DNA of 64,000 nucleotides, taken from Microbacterium esteraromaticum (GTDB taxonomy: Bacteria; Actinomycetota; Actinomycetes; Actinomycetales; Microbacteriaceae). Of this stretch, positions 26,079 through 34,203 are shown piece after piece. A model generated the notes under the pieces. That model was not told where the DNA came from. It ran no database searches and saw nothing but the letters and a program-made list of their open reading frames with translations. Position 1 is the first letter of the stretch; each line of letters begins with the position of its first letter. A program made the position numbers and the translations under genes. The DNA lies in assembly GCF_016907315.1 (NCBI RefSeq), contig NZ_JAFBBS010000001.1, positions 1,984,001-2,048,000 of the forward strand, read 5' to 3'.

Positions 26079-26085
26079 GCGAAGC

Positions 26086-26126
26086 CACCGAGCCCCGCGT
26101 CGTCTCACACGGCGCGGGGCTCGGTG
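26086..26126 (+). terminator. Rho-independent-type hairpin after the mevalonate operon
   Basis: CACCGAGCCCCGCG (26086-26099) pairs exactly with CGCGGGGCTCGGTG (26113-26126) across a 13-base loop. It lies between the convergent permease and AlkD-like genes and can serve both. There is no long T run, as is usual in high-GC actinobacteria. Confidence 0.8.
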
Positions 26127-26157
26127 CATGCACTGAGCCGCGTCGTCGGGTTCCGGG

Positions 26158-26823
26158 TCAGCCCTGGCGACGCACCATCTCGGCGATCCACGCCGGGGCG
26201 AACGGCGAGGTGCAGTTCGGCGGCACCGGGTAGTCGGCGAGCACCTGCAGGCGCTCGCCGATCTCGACCGCGCGGTCGCGCAGCGCCGGATGGTGGATGC
26301 CGATGTGCGCGAGCGTCTCGTTCATCGCCCACTGCTCGCGTGACGGTGCATCGCGCAGCTCGCGCTCGATGCGGTCGAGCAGGGCATCCAGATCCAGCCC
26401 CTCGGGCTTCTTCTGCACCCGCACCGAGGTCATTGACCATCCGGCGGCGCGGGCATCGGCATCCCGATCCTCCATCCAGCGCAGCCGCAGCTCTTCTGCC
26501 AGAGGCGACTTCTTCGCGATGTAGTTCACCAGCCAGTCGTGCGCCTTCGCGCTTCTCGTCGAGCGCAGCATCGCGTCGATCTCGTCGGCCGGCAGCTCGC
26601 GGGGCTTCGCGACGAGCAGCGCGACCAGCTGAGCGGTCACCTCGCCGGTCGCCCAGAGCGAGCGCGCCAGTTCTGTCGACATCCCCGCGCTCTTGGCGAC
26701 CGCACGCAGCTTCGACAGGTTCACGCCATGCGCGTCGCCGTGCCGTTCGTTCACGGCCCTCGCCTTCGGGTCCTCCAGCGCTCTCAGCGCGGAGCGGATC
26801 TCGTCGACGGTCGAGTTCGGCAT
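26158..26823 (-). CDS. AlkD-like DNA alkylation repair protein
   Basis: A 221-residue all-helical HEAT-repeat-like protein of the DNA alkylation repair family. MPNSTVDEIRSALRALEDPK begins the domain, and WATGEVTAQLVALLVAKP, AKAHDWLVNYIAKKSPL and EQWAMNETLAHIGIHHPALR are family-like segments. AlkD enzymes remove N3- and N7-alkylated bases as glycosylases. Start at 26823 rather than the upstream frame start at 26895, because the extra 24 residues are not conserved-looking and overlap the promoter of the divergent putP gene. Confidence 0.85.
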   Translation of the reverse strand: MPNSTVDEIRSALRALEDPKARAVNERHGDAHGVNLSKLRAVAKSAGMSTELARSLWATGEVTAQLVALLVAKPRELPADEIDAMLRSTRSAKAHDWLVNYIAKKSPLAEELRLRWMEDRDADARAAGWSMTSVRVQKKPEGLDLDALLDRIERELRDAPSREQWAMNETLAHIGIHHPALRDRAVEIGERLQVLADYPVPPNCTSPFAPAWIAEMVRRQG

Positions 26824-26930
26824 CCCCAGATCGTACTTGGCCCCCGCGAGTCCGTCTGGAGTCTGGGAAAACCCTGTGACATCCTCGGAAGGCACCGATG
26901 CGGCGAGATCCGCCGCGGAAAGGACGAGTG

Positions 26931-28445
26931 ATGACCGATCAGATCTTCACCTACGTCGCACTCGGGCTGTACTTCGCGGGCATGCTGCTCATCGGCTACC
27001 TCGCGTTCCGCCGCACCGACGACCACGAGGACTACATGCTCGGCGGGCGGAACCTGCCGCCGTGGGTCGCAGCCATCAGCGCGGGAGCGGCAGACATGTC
27101 GGGCTGGCTCGTGATGGGTCTGCCCGGCGCCATCTACCTGACCGGGCTCATCGAGGCCTGGATCGCGATCGGTCTGACCATCGGCGCCTACCTCAACTGG
27201 CTGCTCGTCGCGCCGCGCCTACGTGCGTACACCGAGGTCTCGCGCAACTCGATCACCATCCCCAGCTTCTTCGAGAACCGCCTGCGCGACACCAGCCGCA
27301 TGCTGCGGATCGTCTCGGGCCTGATCATCCTGATCTTCTTCACCCTCTACATCTCGTCGGGAATGGTCGCCGCCGGCGTGTTCTTCGAGAGTGCGTTCAA
27401 GGGCGACTATCTGTTCGGGATGCTTCTCGTCGGCGGGATCACGCTGCTGTACACCCTCTTCGGCGGGTTCCTCGGTGCCTCGCTGACCGACGTCGTGCAG
27501 GGGCTGATGATGGTCATCGCGCTGATCGTCGTGCCCGTCTCCGCGGTGATCGCCATCGGCGGCTTCGGCGAGACCGGCACCCTGATCGCCGAGAACGCGG
27601 GCGAGGGGCACCTGTCGCTGCTGGGCGGCGGCGCGGTCACCGGCGGCACGTTCCTCGCGATCGTCTCGGCCCTCGCGTGGGGTCTCGGCTACTTCGGCCA
27701 GCCGCACATCATCGTGCGCTTCATGGCGCTGCGCTCGCCGCAGCAGGCGAAGAGCGCCCGCCGCATCGGCATCTCGTGGATGGTGCTGTCGATGTTCGGA
27801 GCGGTGATCTCGGGCCTCGTCGGCATCGCCTATATGGCCAAGCAGGGCATCGAGCTCGACAACCCCGAGACCGTGGTGCTGCTGATGTCGCAGACGCTGA
27901 TGCACCCGTTCGTCGCCGGCCTGATCCTCGCGGCCGTGCTCGCCGCGATCATGAGCACGGTCTCGAGCCAGCTCGTCGTGTGCTCGTCTGCGCTCGTCGA
28001 AGACCTCTACAAGGTCGCTCAGCGCACCCCGCCGTCGCAGAAGCGGCTCGTGCTGATGGGCCGCATGGCGGTGCTCGTGGTGGCGATCATCGCGATCGTG
28101 CTGGCGATCACGCCCAACGACTCGATCCTCGGGCTCGTCTCGTTCGCGTGGGCCGGCTTCGGCGCGGCGTTCGGGCCGATCATCATCCTCAGCCTGTTCT
28201 GGCGCAAACTCACCAACTGGGGTGCGCTGGCCGGCATGTTCGTGGGCGCCGCCACCGTGTTCATCTGGAAGGCCATGGACACCGGGCTCTACGAGCTGCT
28301 GCCCGCGTTCGTGCTCGCGGGCGTCGCGGCGATCGTCGTGAGCCTGCTCACCTACCGTCACAACGAGGAGATCCAGCAGGAGTTCACCGAGACCGGGACG
28401 ATGCTGACGCTGCCGCGTCCGCACGCCGTCGGCGACACTCCCTGA
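26931..28445 (+). CDS. putP: Sodium/proline symporter
   Basis: A 504-residue sodium:solute symporter with about 13 spans, PutP type. Marks include LGGRNLPPWVAAISAGAADMSGWL (sodium-binding region; shorter core AAISAGAADMSGW), GGFLGASLTDVVQGLMM, GYFGQPHIIVRFMA and AAIMSTVSSQLVVCSSAL. It imports proline with sodium. GGAAAGGA precedes the ATG by six bases. It is a single gene with its own terminator and no proline dehydrogenase nearby, so a role in osmoprotection or nutrition cannot be separated. Confidence 0.93.
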   Translation: MTDQIFTYVALGLYFAGMLLIGYLAFRRTDDHEDYMLGGRNLPPWVAAISAGAADMSGWLVMGLPGAIYLTGLIEAWIAIGLTIGAYLNWLLVAPRLRAYTEVSRNSITIPSFFENRLRDTSRMLRIVSGLIILIFFTLYISSGMVAAGVFFESAFKGDYLFGMLLVGGITLLYTLFGGFLGASLTDVVQGLMMVIALIVVPVSAVIAIGGFGETGTLIAENAGEGHLSLLGGGAVTGGTFLAIVSALAWGLGYFGQPHIIVRFMALRSPQQAKSARRIGISWMVLSMFGAVISGLVGIAYMAKQGIELDNPETVVLLMSQTLMHPFVAGLILAAVLAAIMSTVSSQLVVCSSALVEDLYKVAQRTPPSQKRLVLMGRMAVLVVAIIAIVLAITPNDSILGLVSFAWAGFGAAFGPIIILSLFWRKLTNWGALAGMFVGAATVFIWKAMDTGLYELLPAFVLAGVAAIVVSLLTYRHNEEIQQEFTETGTMLTLPRPHAVGDTP

Positions 28446-28463
28446 CGCACGGCGTCAGTATTG

Positions 28464-28500
28464 CGAAGAGGGCTCCGGTCGATGACCGGGGCCCTCTTCG
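28464..28500 (+). terminator. Terminator hairpin after putP
   Basis: CGAAGAGGGCTCCGGTC pairs with GACCGGGGCCCTCTTCG with one mismatch around a three-base loop, 18 bases after the putP stop. It separates putP from the GH101 promoter region. Confidence 0.8.
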
Positions 28501-28526
28501 GCTGTCCGGGTGGCGTAGCCGCCTGC

Positions 28527-28595
28527 TGTTTGCGTTCTCACTCGGAACACAGGCAGACCGCAACATCTTCCGAAATGCAGTTGTTTTCGCAAACA
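28527..28595. promoter_or_regulatory. LacI-type operator and upstream half site before GH101
   Basis: TGTTTTCGCAAACA at 28582-28595 is a 14-base palindrome around a central CG with one mismatched pair, the form expected for a LacI-family operator. A half site TGTTTGCG lies at 28527-28534. CATTAT just downstream (28594-28599) may be the -10 box, so bound repressor would cover the promoter. The half site CGCAAACAT recurs before the GH35 gene. Confidence 0.55.
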
Positions 28596-28647
28596 TTATC
28601 TGGAATCATCGTGACCGTCGCCAGCCGATTCGAAGGAGAACGAGCGA

Positions 28648-31600
28648 ATGAGAAACCAACGACGGTGGACGGGGGTGGGCCTCACCTGCGCAGTCGTGGC
28701 GGCCGGCCTCTCGGCTTTCACCGCAGCCCCAGCCATGGGCGCCGATTCCGACATCGTGCTGCGCACCGGCGCGCTCGAGGTGCGGGCGTCGAGCGCCTTC
28801 CCCCAGGTCGTGCAGTACGTCGATCGCGCCAGCGGCGCCGTCATGCGCGGTAACGACACCGCCCTCACGAGCATCGAGATCAACGGTGCCGCGCAGCCCG
28901 TGACCGTCGCGCACACGCAGGTCGACAAGAGCACCGTCGAGTACGTGATCACTCCCACCGCGCTCGAGGGCGTGACTCTCACCGCCCGGCTCAGCGTCGC
29001 CAAGAACGTCGTCACGCTGAAGTTCACCGAGATCGACGATCCGGACGAGAAGATCACGACCCTCCGCATCCCGGGTCAGAACCTCGTCACCGTCTCATCG
29101 GCAGATGCAGGATCAGCGGTCGCCGCCGCCAACCTGTCGGTCGACCGCGCCGTGTCGGGCGACACCTTCATTCCCGTCACCGCCGCGACCCCGCTCGACG
29201 CCAAGCCGGTCTCGTCGAACACCATCATCGCGAACACCGGTCAGCTCGCCGCCGCATTCACCACCAATGCGCTCTACGACTCGTCGAGCGGCGCCGCGAA
29301 CAAGGACGGCGGCAACTTCTGGCGTCAGGCCGTGAAAGACGGCGAGAACGTGGAGGTCGGCATCTCGAGCGGACAGTGGCTGTACCGCCCGGCCGCCTCG
29401 CCGAAGACCGACCGCACGCAGACCGAGGACCTGCCCTGGGTGAAGGTCGCGATCACCCCGGATGCCAACTCCGACGGCTCCGTCGACTGGCAGGACGGCG
29501 CGATCGCCCTGCGCGACCTGCGGGTGGGTCCGTACAAGGGCGAGCAGACGCCAGACAACGTCATCACGCACATTCCGTTCAACTTCGCCTCGCAGGCCAC
29601 CCACCCCTTCCTCCGCACGCTCGACGACGTCAAGCGCATCTCGCTCAACACCGACGGCCTCGGTCAGGTCGCCATGCTCAAGGGCTACACGAGTGAGGGT
29701 CACGACTCGGCGAACACCGACTACGGCGACAACTTCAACGACCGCGCCGGCGGGCTCGACGAGCTCAACACCGCCCTCGAGGCGGGCGAGAAGTGGAACG
29801 CCTCGTTCGGCGTGCACATCAACGCCACCGAGATCTACCCCGAGGCGAACTCCTTCAGCGACAAGATCATGGACCCGAAGGCGCCTGGCTGGAACTGGCT
29901 CGATCAGTCGTACTACATCGACCAGCGCTACGACATCCTCTCCGGCCAGCTCGATGAGCGCATCGGAGAGCTCGCCGACGCGACGCACGACAACCTCGAC
30001 TTCGTCTACGTCGACGTCTACTACCAGTACGGCTGGCTGGCGAAGTCGATCCAGGACTCGCTCGTCGACCACGGCTTCCGGGTCGGCTCGGAGTGGGCAG
30101 ACAAGCTCTCGGCCAACAACACCTGGTCGCACTGGGCGAACGACGAGAAGTACGGTGGCTCGACCAACAAGGGCATCAACTCCCAGATCCTGCGGTTCGT
30201 GAACAACACCGAGGCAGACGTCTGGAACCCCGACCCGCGCCTCGGAACCAGCCACATCATCGAGTTCGAGGGCTGGACTGGCCAGAACGACTTCAACGGC
30301 TTCCTGAAGAACGTGTGGACGGCCAACGTGCCGGCCAAGTTCCTGCAGCACCACGAGATCACCCGCTGGACAGATGAGGCGATCGACCTCGAAGGCGGCG
30401 TGCGTGTCACCGGCACCACCGCCGCCGACCGCTCGATCACCGTCGGCGGCGACGAGGTGCTGCGCGGCGGCAGCTACCTGCTGCCGTGGTCGTCGAAGGA
30501 CGGCGGCAAGATCGACAAGCTGTACCACTACAACCCGGCCGGCGGTGCGACCACCTGGAACCTCACCGACGAGTTCGCGGGCAGCGCGTCGCTGCAGCTG
30601 TTCTCGCTGGGAGACGGCGGCCGCACGAAGGTCGCCGACGTCCCCGTCGTGAACGGCGCCGTGACCATCGACGCGAAGGCCGGACAGCCGTACGTGCTGG
30701 TCGCGGGCAAGAAGGCAGACGCCGGCAGTCGCCTGCCAGGCAAGACCCGATTCGGTCAGGGAACCCCGGTCGTCGACCCCGGCTTCAACGAGACCACGCT
30801 CGGTGCCTGGAACCCGAAGGGCGCCGTGACGATCGAGCGGGACTCGCTCGGACGCCGGTCGGCCCTGTTCGGCGCCGGCCGGGCATCCGTCCAGCAGCGC
30901 CTCGGCGAGCTCGCCGCGGGCGAGTACACCGCGAGCGCGTGGGTCGGCATCGACAAGGGCAAGACGCGGCCGACCACGCTGAGCGTCGCGGTGCCCGGTG
31001 GCAAGAGCGCGAGCGTCGCCATCGACTCGTCGAACGCGGTGAACTACATGGCGTCCGACGAGTGGAACGGCAGCACCCTGCAGCGCCTCAAGGTGCACTT
31101 CTCGGTGCCGGCCGACGACACCCGCCCGACCCTCTCGATCGCGACCGGTGACGGCGACGCCGCCGTGCGCATCGACGACGTGCGCATCATCGAGTCGGCG
31201 GCTCCGAAGCTCGGCGGCGACGTGATCGCCCTGGAGGACTTCGAAGACGTGGATGCCGGATGGGGGCCCTTCTACAAGGGCAACGCCGGTGGCACCACCG
31301 ACCCGCGCACGCACATCGCCAAGCGCAACGACTTCACCCAGAAGGGCTGGAACGGTCGGAAGATCGACAACATCCTGAACGGCGACTGGTCGCTGATGGC
31401 GCACGACGAGAACTCCGGTCTCGTCTACCGCACCACCGAGTACTCGGTGCCGTTCGAAGCCGGACACCGCTACCGCGTGTCGTTCGACCACCAGTCCACC
31501 CAGGCCGGTGAGTACGCCTGGGTGACGGGCTACGACTCCACGACCGGGCCGCGCGTCACACAGCGCACGAGCCTCGGCGAGGTGCACGAGACGACGCGCT

Positions 31601-33012
31601 TCGAGCAGATCATCGACGCGAGCCCGTGCGGCGACACGTTCGTCGGACTGGAGCGCACCGGCGACGGGGCGTCCGACCTCATCCTCGACGACTTCCTCGT
31701 CGAGGACCTGGGGGCGTCCGAGGCGATCCCCGCCTGCGCCCAGATCGCCGGTGAACTCGACGTCGACGTGATCGAGCAGGGCAAGGCCGTGCCGTTCACC
31801 ACGACGTTCACGTCAGACGAGAGCGCGCCGATCTCCGGCGTGGCCGTCTCGCTCGATCTGCCCGACGGCTGGACCGCCGAGGCGGTGACGCCGGCGACCG
31901 CCGAGAGCATCGCCGCCAAGGGCAGGCTCGTCACCGAGTGGAGCATCACGGCACCCGCTGACGCCGACGGCTCGTACGACATCGGCGTGACGGCGACCTA
32001 CACCACGACGGTCGACCCGATCGGCCCGCGCACCGTCAGCAGCACGACCACGGTCAAGACGCTGCCGGCGCCGCCGACCACCACGGTGTTCGCGAGCGAC
32101 CACGACTGGGTCAGCGCCACCAACGGCTGGGGCCCCGTCGAACGCGACATGTCGAACGGCGAACAGGGGCTGGGCGACGGCAAGCCGCTGACCCTGAACG
32201 GAGTGACGTACGCGAAGGGCCTCGGTGCCCACGCACCGAGCAGCATCAGGTACTTCCTCGGCGGCTACTGCACGGCGTTCACCGCGAAGGTCGGCATCGA
32301 CGACGCGCAGCCCACCCGCGGTTCGGTCGTGTTCTCGGTGAAGGTCGACGGCCGTACGGTGGTCACCTCGCCCGTCATGAAGGCGACCACCGCGACGTTC
32401 GACCTGTCGGCCGACATCACCGGCGGGCAGTACGTCGAGCTGGTGGCCGGCGATGCGGGCGACGGCAACGGCAATGACCACGCCGACTGGGCAGACGCCA
32501 CCTTCGAGTGCGGCGACGTCACGAACCCGGGCGGCGGGACAGGCGGCGGCACGGGCACGGCCCCCAAGGGAACCGTGTACGTCAGCGACCTGCCCTTCGT
32601 CAGCGAGGCGAACGGCTGGGGCCCGGTCGAGCGCGACATGTCGAACGGCGAGGACGCCTCGGGCGACGGCTCGCCGCTCACCATCGGCGGGGTGACGTTC
32701 GCGAAGGGCCTCGGCACGCATGCCGACTCGTCGGTGAAGGTCTACCTCGGCGGTCAGTGCAGCACCTTCACCGCCAGCGTCGGGCTCGACGACTCGAAGG
32801 ACGAGAAGGGCGAGGGAGACGTGATCTTCCGCGTGCTGGGTGACGGCGACGTGCTGAAGGACACCGGCTCGATCACCTGGGCCGACCCCGCGAAGGCGAT
32901 CTCGGTCGACGTCACCGGCGTCGAGGTGCTCGAGCTGGCGGTCGACACCAACGGCCCGAACTACCGCGACCACGCGGACTGGGCTGACGCGAAGCTGGTC
33001 TGCGCGTCATAG
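28648..33012 (+). CDS. Secreted GH101 endo-alpha-N-acetylgalactosaminidase with two NPCBM domains
   Basis: A 1454-residue secreted enzyme. Residues 1-31 are a signal peptide (basic start, hydrophobic core, APAMGA cleavage region). A beta-sandwich domain precedes the GH101 barrel, where D456 in FVYVDVYY is the likely nucleophile and E482 in VGSEWADK the likely acid/base. Carbohydrate-binding-like modules follow, then an NEW3-like segment (about 1030-1145) and two C-terminal NPCBM-type repeats, each with NGWGPVERDMSNGE and NDHADWADA or YRDHADWADA. GH101 enzymes release Gal-beta-1,3-GalNAc (core 1) from mucin-type glycoproteins. No LPXTG anchor is present, so it is probably released. GAAGGAG precedes the ATG. 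Confidence 0.9.
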   Translation: MRNQRRWTGVGLTCAVVAAGLSAFTAAPAMGADSDIVLRTGALEVRASSAFPQVVQYVDRASGAVMRGNDTALTSIEINGAAQPVTVAHTQVDKSTVEYVITPTALEGVTLTARLSVAKNVVTLKFTEIDDPDEKITTLRIPGQNLVTVSSADAGSAVAAANLSVDRAVSGDTFIPVTAATPLDAKPVSSNTIIANTGQLAAAFTTNALYDSSSGAANKDGGNFWRQAVKDGENVEVGISSGQWLYRPAASPKTDRTQTEDLPWVKVAITPDANSDGSVDWQDGAIALRDLRVGPYKGEQTPDNVITHIPFNFASQATHPFLRTLDDVKRISLNTDGLGQVAMLKGYTSEGHDSANTDYGDNFNDRAGGLDELNTALEAGEKWNASFGVHINATEIYPEANSFSDKIMDPKAPGWNWLDQSYYIDQRYDILSGQLDERIGELADATHDNLDFVYVDVYYQYGWLAKSIQDSLVDHGFRVGSEWADKLSANNTWSHWANDEKYGGSTNKGINSQILRFVNNTEADVWNPDPRLGTSHIIEFEGWTGQNDFNGFLKNVWTANVPAKFLQHHEITRWTDEAIDLEGGVRVTGTTAADRSITVGGDEVLRGGSYLLPWSSKDGGKIDKLYHYNPAGGATTWNLTDEFAGSASLQLFSLGDGGRTKVADVPVVNGAVTIDAKAGQPYVLVAGKKADAGSRLPGKTRFGQGTPVVDPGFNETTLGAWNPKGAVTIERDSLGRRSALFGAGRASVQQRLGELAAGEYTASAWVGIDKGKTRPTTLSVAVPGGKSASVAIDSSNAVNYMASDEWNGSTLQRLKVHFSVPADDTRPTLSIATGDGDAAVRIDDVRIIESAAPKLGGDVIALEDFEDVDAGWGPFYKGNAGGTTDPRTHIAKRNDFTQKGWNGRKIDNILNGDWSLMAHDENSGLVYRTTEYSVPFEAGHRYRVSFDHQSTQAGEYAWVTGYDSTTGPRVTQRTSLGEVHETTRFEQIIDASPCGDTFVGLERTGDGASDLILDDFLVEDLGASEAIPACAQIAGELDVDVIEQGKAVPFTTTFTSDESAPISGVAVSLDLPDGWTAEAVTPATAESIAAKGRLVTEWSITAPADADGSYDIGVTATYTTTVDPIGPRTVSSTTTVKTLPAPPTTTVFASDHDWVSATNGWGPVERDMSNGEQGLGDGKPLTLNGVTYAKGLGAHAPSSIRYFLGGYCTAFTAKVGIDDAQPTRGSVVFSVKVDGRTVVTSPVMKATTATFDLSADITGGQYVELVAGDAGDGNGNDHADWADATFECGDVTNPGGGTGGGTGTAPKGTVYVSDLPFVSEANGWGPVERDMSNGEDASGDGSPLTIGGVTFAKGLGTHADSSVKVYLGGQCSTFTASVGLDDSKDEKGEGDVIFRVLGDGDVLKDTGSITWADPAKAISVDVTGVEVLELAVDTNGPNYRDHADWADAKLVCAS

Positions 33013-33027
33013 GCGCCTGAAAGGACA

Positions 33028-33060
33028 CGAGGGGGCGGATGCCTGGCATCCGCCCCCTCG
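33028..33060. terminator. Bidirectional terminator between GH101 and the LacI gene
   Basis: CGAGGGGGCGGATGCC (33028-33043) and its exact complement GGCATCCGCCCCCTCG (33045-33060) form a 16-base-pair stem. The one-base gap means the actual loop opens a few pairs. It lies between convergent genes. Confidence 0.85.
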
Positions 33061-33070
33061 TTATGCATCG

Positions 33071-34096
33071 TCACCCGCGCGGCGGGGCGGTGGATGCCCG
33101 GATCACCAGCTCGGGGTGCAGGTCGGAGACCTCGTCGGCGTCGGTGCCCTCGATGTGCGCGATGAGCCGCAGGGCCGCTGCCCGCCCCATCTCCTCGAAG
33201 GGCTGCCGCACGGTGGTGAGAGCGGGGGAGGCGTAGGCGGCGAGGGCGATGTCGTCGACGCTGACGACCGACACGTCCTCGGGAACGCGGCGACCGGCCT
33301 CATGCAGGGCGCGGATCAGCCCGAAGGCCATCTCATCGCTCGAGACGAACACCGCCGTGGCGTCGGGGATCGCGGCGATCGTGCGGCCAGCGCGATAGCC
33401 CGACTCGGGCGTCCACTCCCCGGGGATCACCGGCGGAGGCACGATGTCGCGCTCGCGCAGAGCCTGCTCCCACGCCTCGCGGCGGTGCCGCCCCTCGATC
33501 CAGTACTCGTCGCCGCCGACGTGCCATACCGTGCGGTGGCCGAGGTCGAGCAGGTGCTCGACCGCGAGGCGCCCGATCGCGTGCTGGTCGACGAGCAGCG
33601 GAGCATCGGGCTGCAGTGAGGCGACCTCGCTGCGCGTCGACGGGGTGCGCTCGGTGCGAGCGCGCATCGCGGGGCTGTCGAGCTCGATCGGCACGCCGAG
33701 CACGATGCCCTCGGCGCCCTGCCGTTCGAGGCGGTCGAACGCGTCGAGGAACGCGGAGCTCGACGAGTGGTCGGCCACCGAGGCGGTGGTCACCGTGTAG
33801 CCGTTCGCCGCCGCCGCCTTCTCGACGCCGGCTCCGAGCGCTGCAGACGAGTAGCGATCGGTCGACACGACGATCATGCCGAGGATGCGGGTGCGTCCTG
33901 ATGCCAGCGAGGCGGCCGCCGCGTGGATGCGATACCCGAGGGTCTCGATCGCGGCGTGCACCCGCTGGGCCGTGTCCGGCCGCACGTTCGGGTGGCCGGA
34001 GAGCACCCGTGAGACGGTCTGAGCGCTGACCCCGGCGACCCGCGCGACATCGATCTGATTCGGGGCGCGATCGGCGCCCTGGCGACGGGGTGACAT
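33071..34096 (-). CDS. LacI-family transcriptional regulator
   Basis: A 341-residue repressor. The N-terminal HTH is IDVARVAGVSAQTVSRVLSG followed by the hinge-proximal GYRIHAAAASLASGRTRILG; the rest is a periplasmic-binding-protein-like sensor ending VRQPFEEMGRAAALRLIAH. The start at 34096 (MSPRRQG) is a normal distance before the HTH. It sits between the GH101 and GH35 genes and diverges from GH35. Matching CG-centred sites before both enzymes suggest it controls them together, with galactose, GalNAc or core 1 disaccharide as possible inducer. Confidence 0.93.
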   Translation of the reverse strand: MSPRRQGADRAPNQIDVARVAGVSAQTVSRVLSGHPNVRPDTAQRVHAAIETLGYRIHAAAASLASGRTRILGMIVVSTDRYSSAALGAGVEKAAAANGYTVTTASVADHSSSSAFLDAFDRLERQGAEGIVLGVPIELDSPAMRARTERTPSTRSEVASLQPDAPLLVDQHAIGRLAVEHLLDLGHRTVWHVGGDEYWIEGRHRREAWEQALRERDIVPPPVIPGEWTPESGYRAGRTIAAIPDATAVFVSSDEMAFGLIRALHEAGRRVPEDVSVVSVDDIALAAYASPALTTVRQPFEEMGRAAALRLIAHIEGTDADEVSDLHPELVIRASTAPPRG

Positions 34097-34157
34097 GCGG
34101 CAATGGTAACGGTATCCCCGCGGAATCACGGCAATCTGAGCCTGGTGCTGTGCGGTA

Positions 34158-34173
34158 ATGTGATCGCAAACAT
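34158..34173. promoter_or_regulatory. LacI-type operator before the GH35 gene
   Basis: ATGTGATCGCAAACAT has perfect outer arms (ATGT/ACAT) and a central CG, with three mismatched inner pairs. It shares CGCAAACAT with the operator at 28582. It is 31 bases before the GH35 ATG and 62 bases from the divergent lacI start, so it could regulate both. Confidence 0.5.
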
Positions 34174-34203
34174 CCCTGGTCGTCGGCAGTGATCGGAACA
34201 CCC

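Noticed and set aside
29113..31587. 824-codon minus-strand frame opposite GH101
   Set aside because: No recognisable motif, no ribosome site, and it is antisense to a gene with clear signal peptide and catalytic residues.
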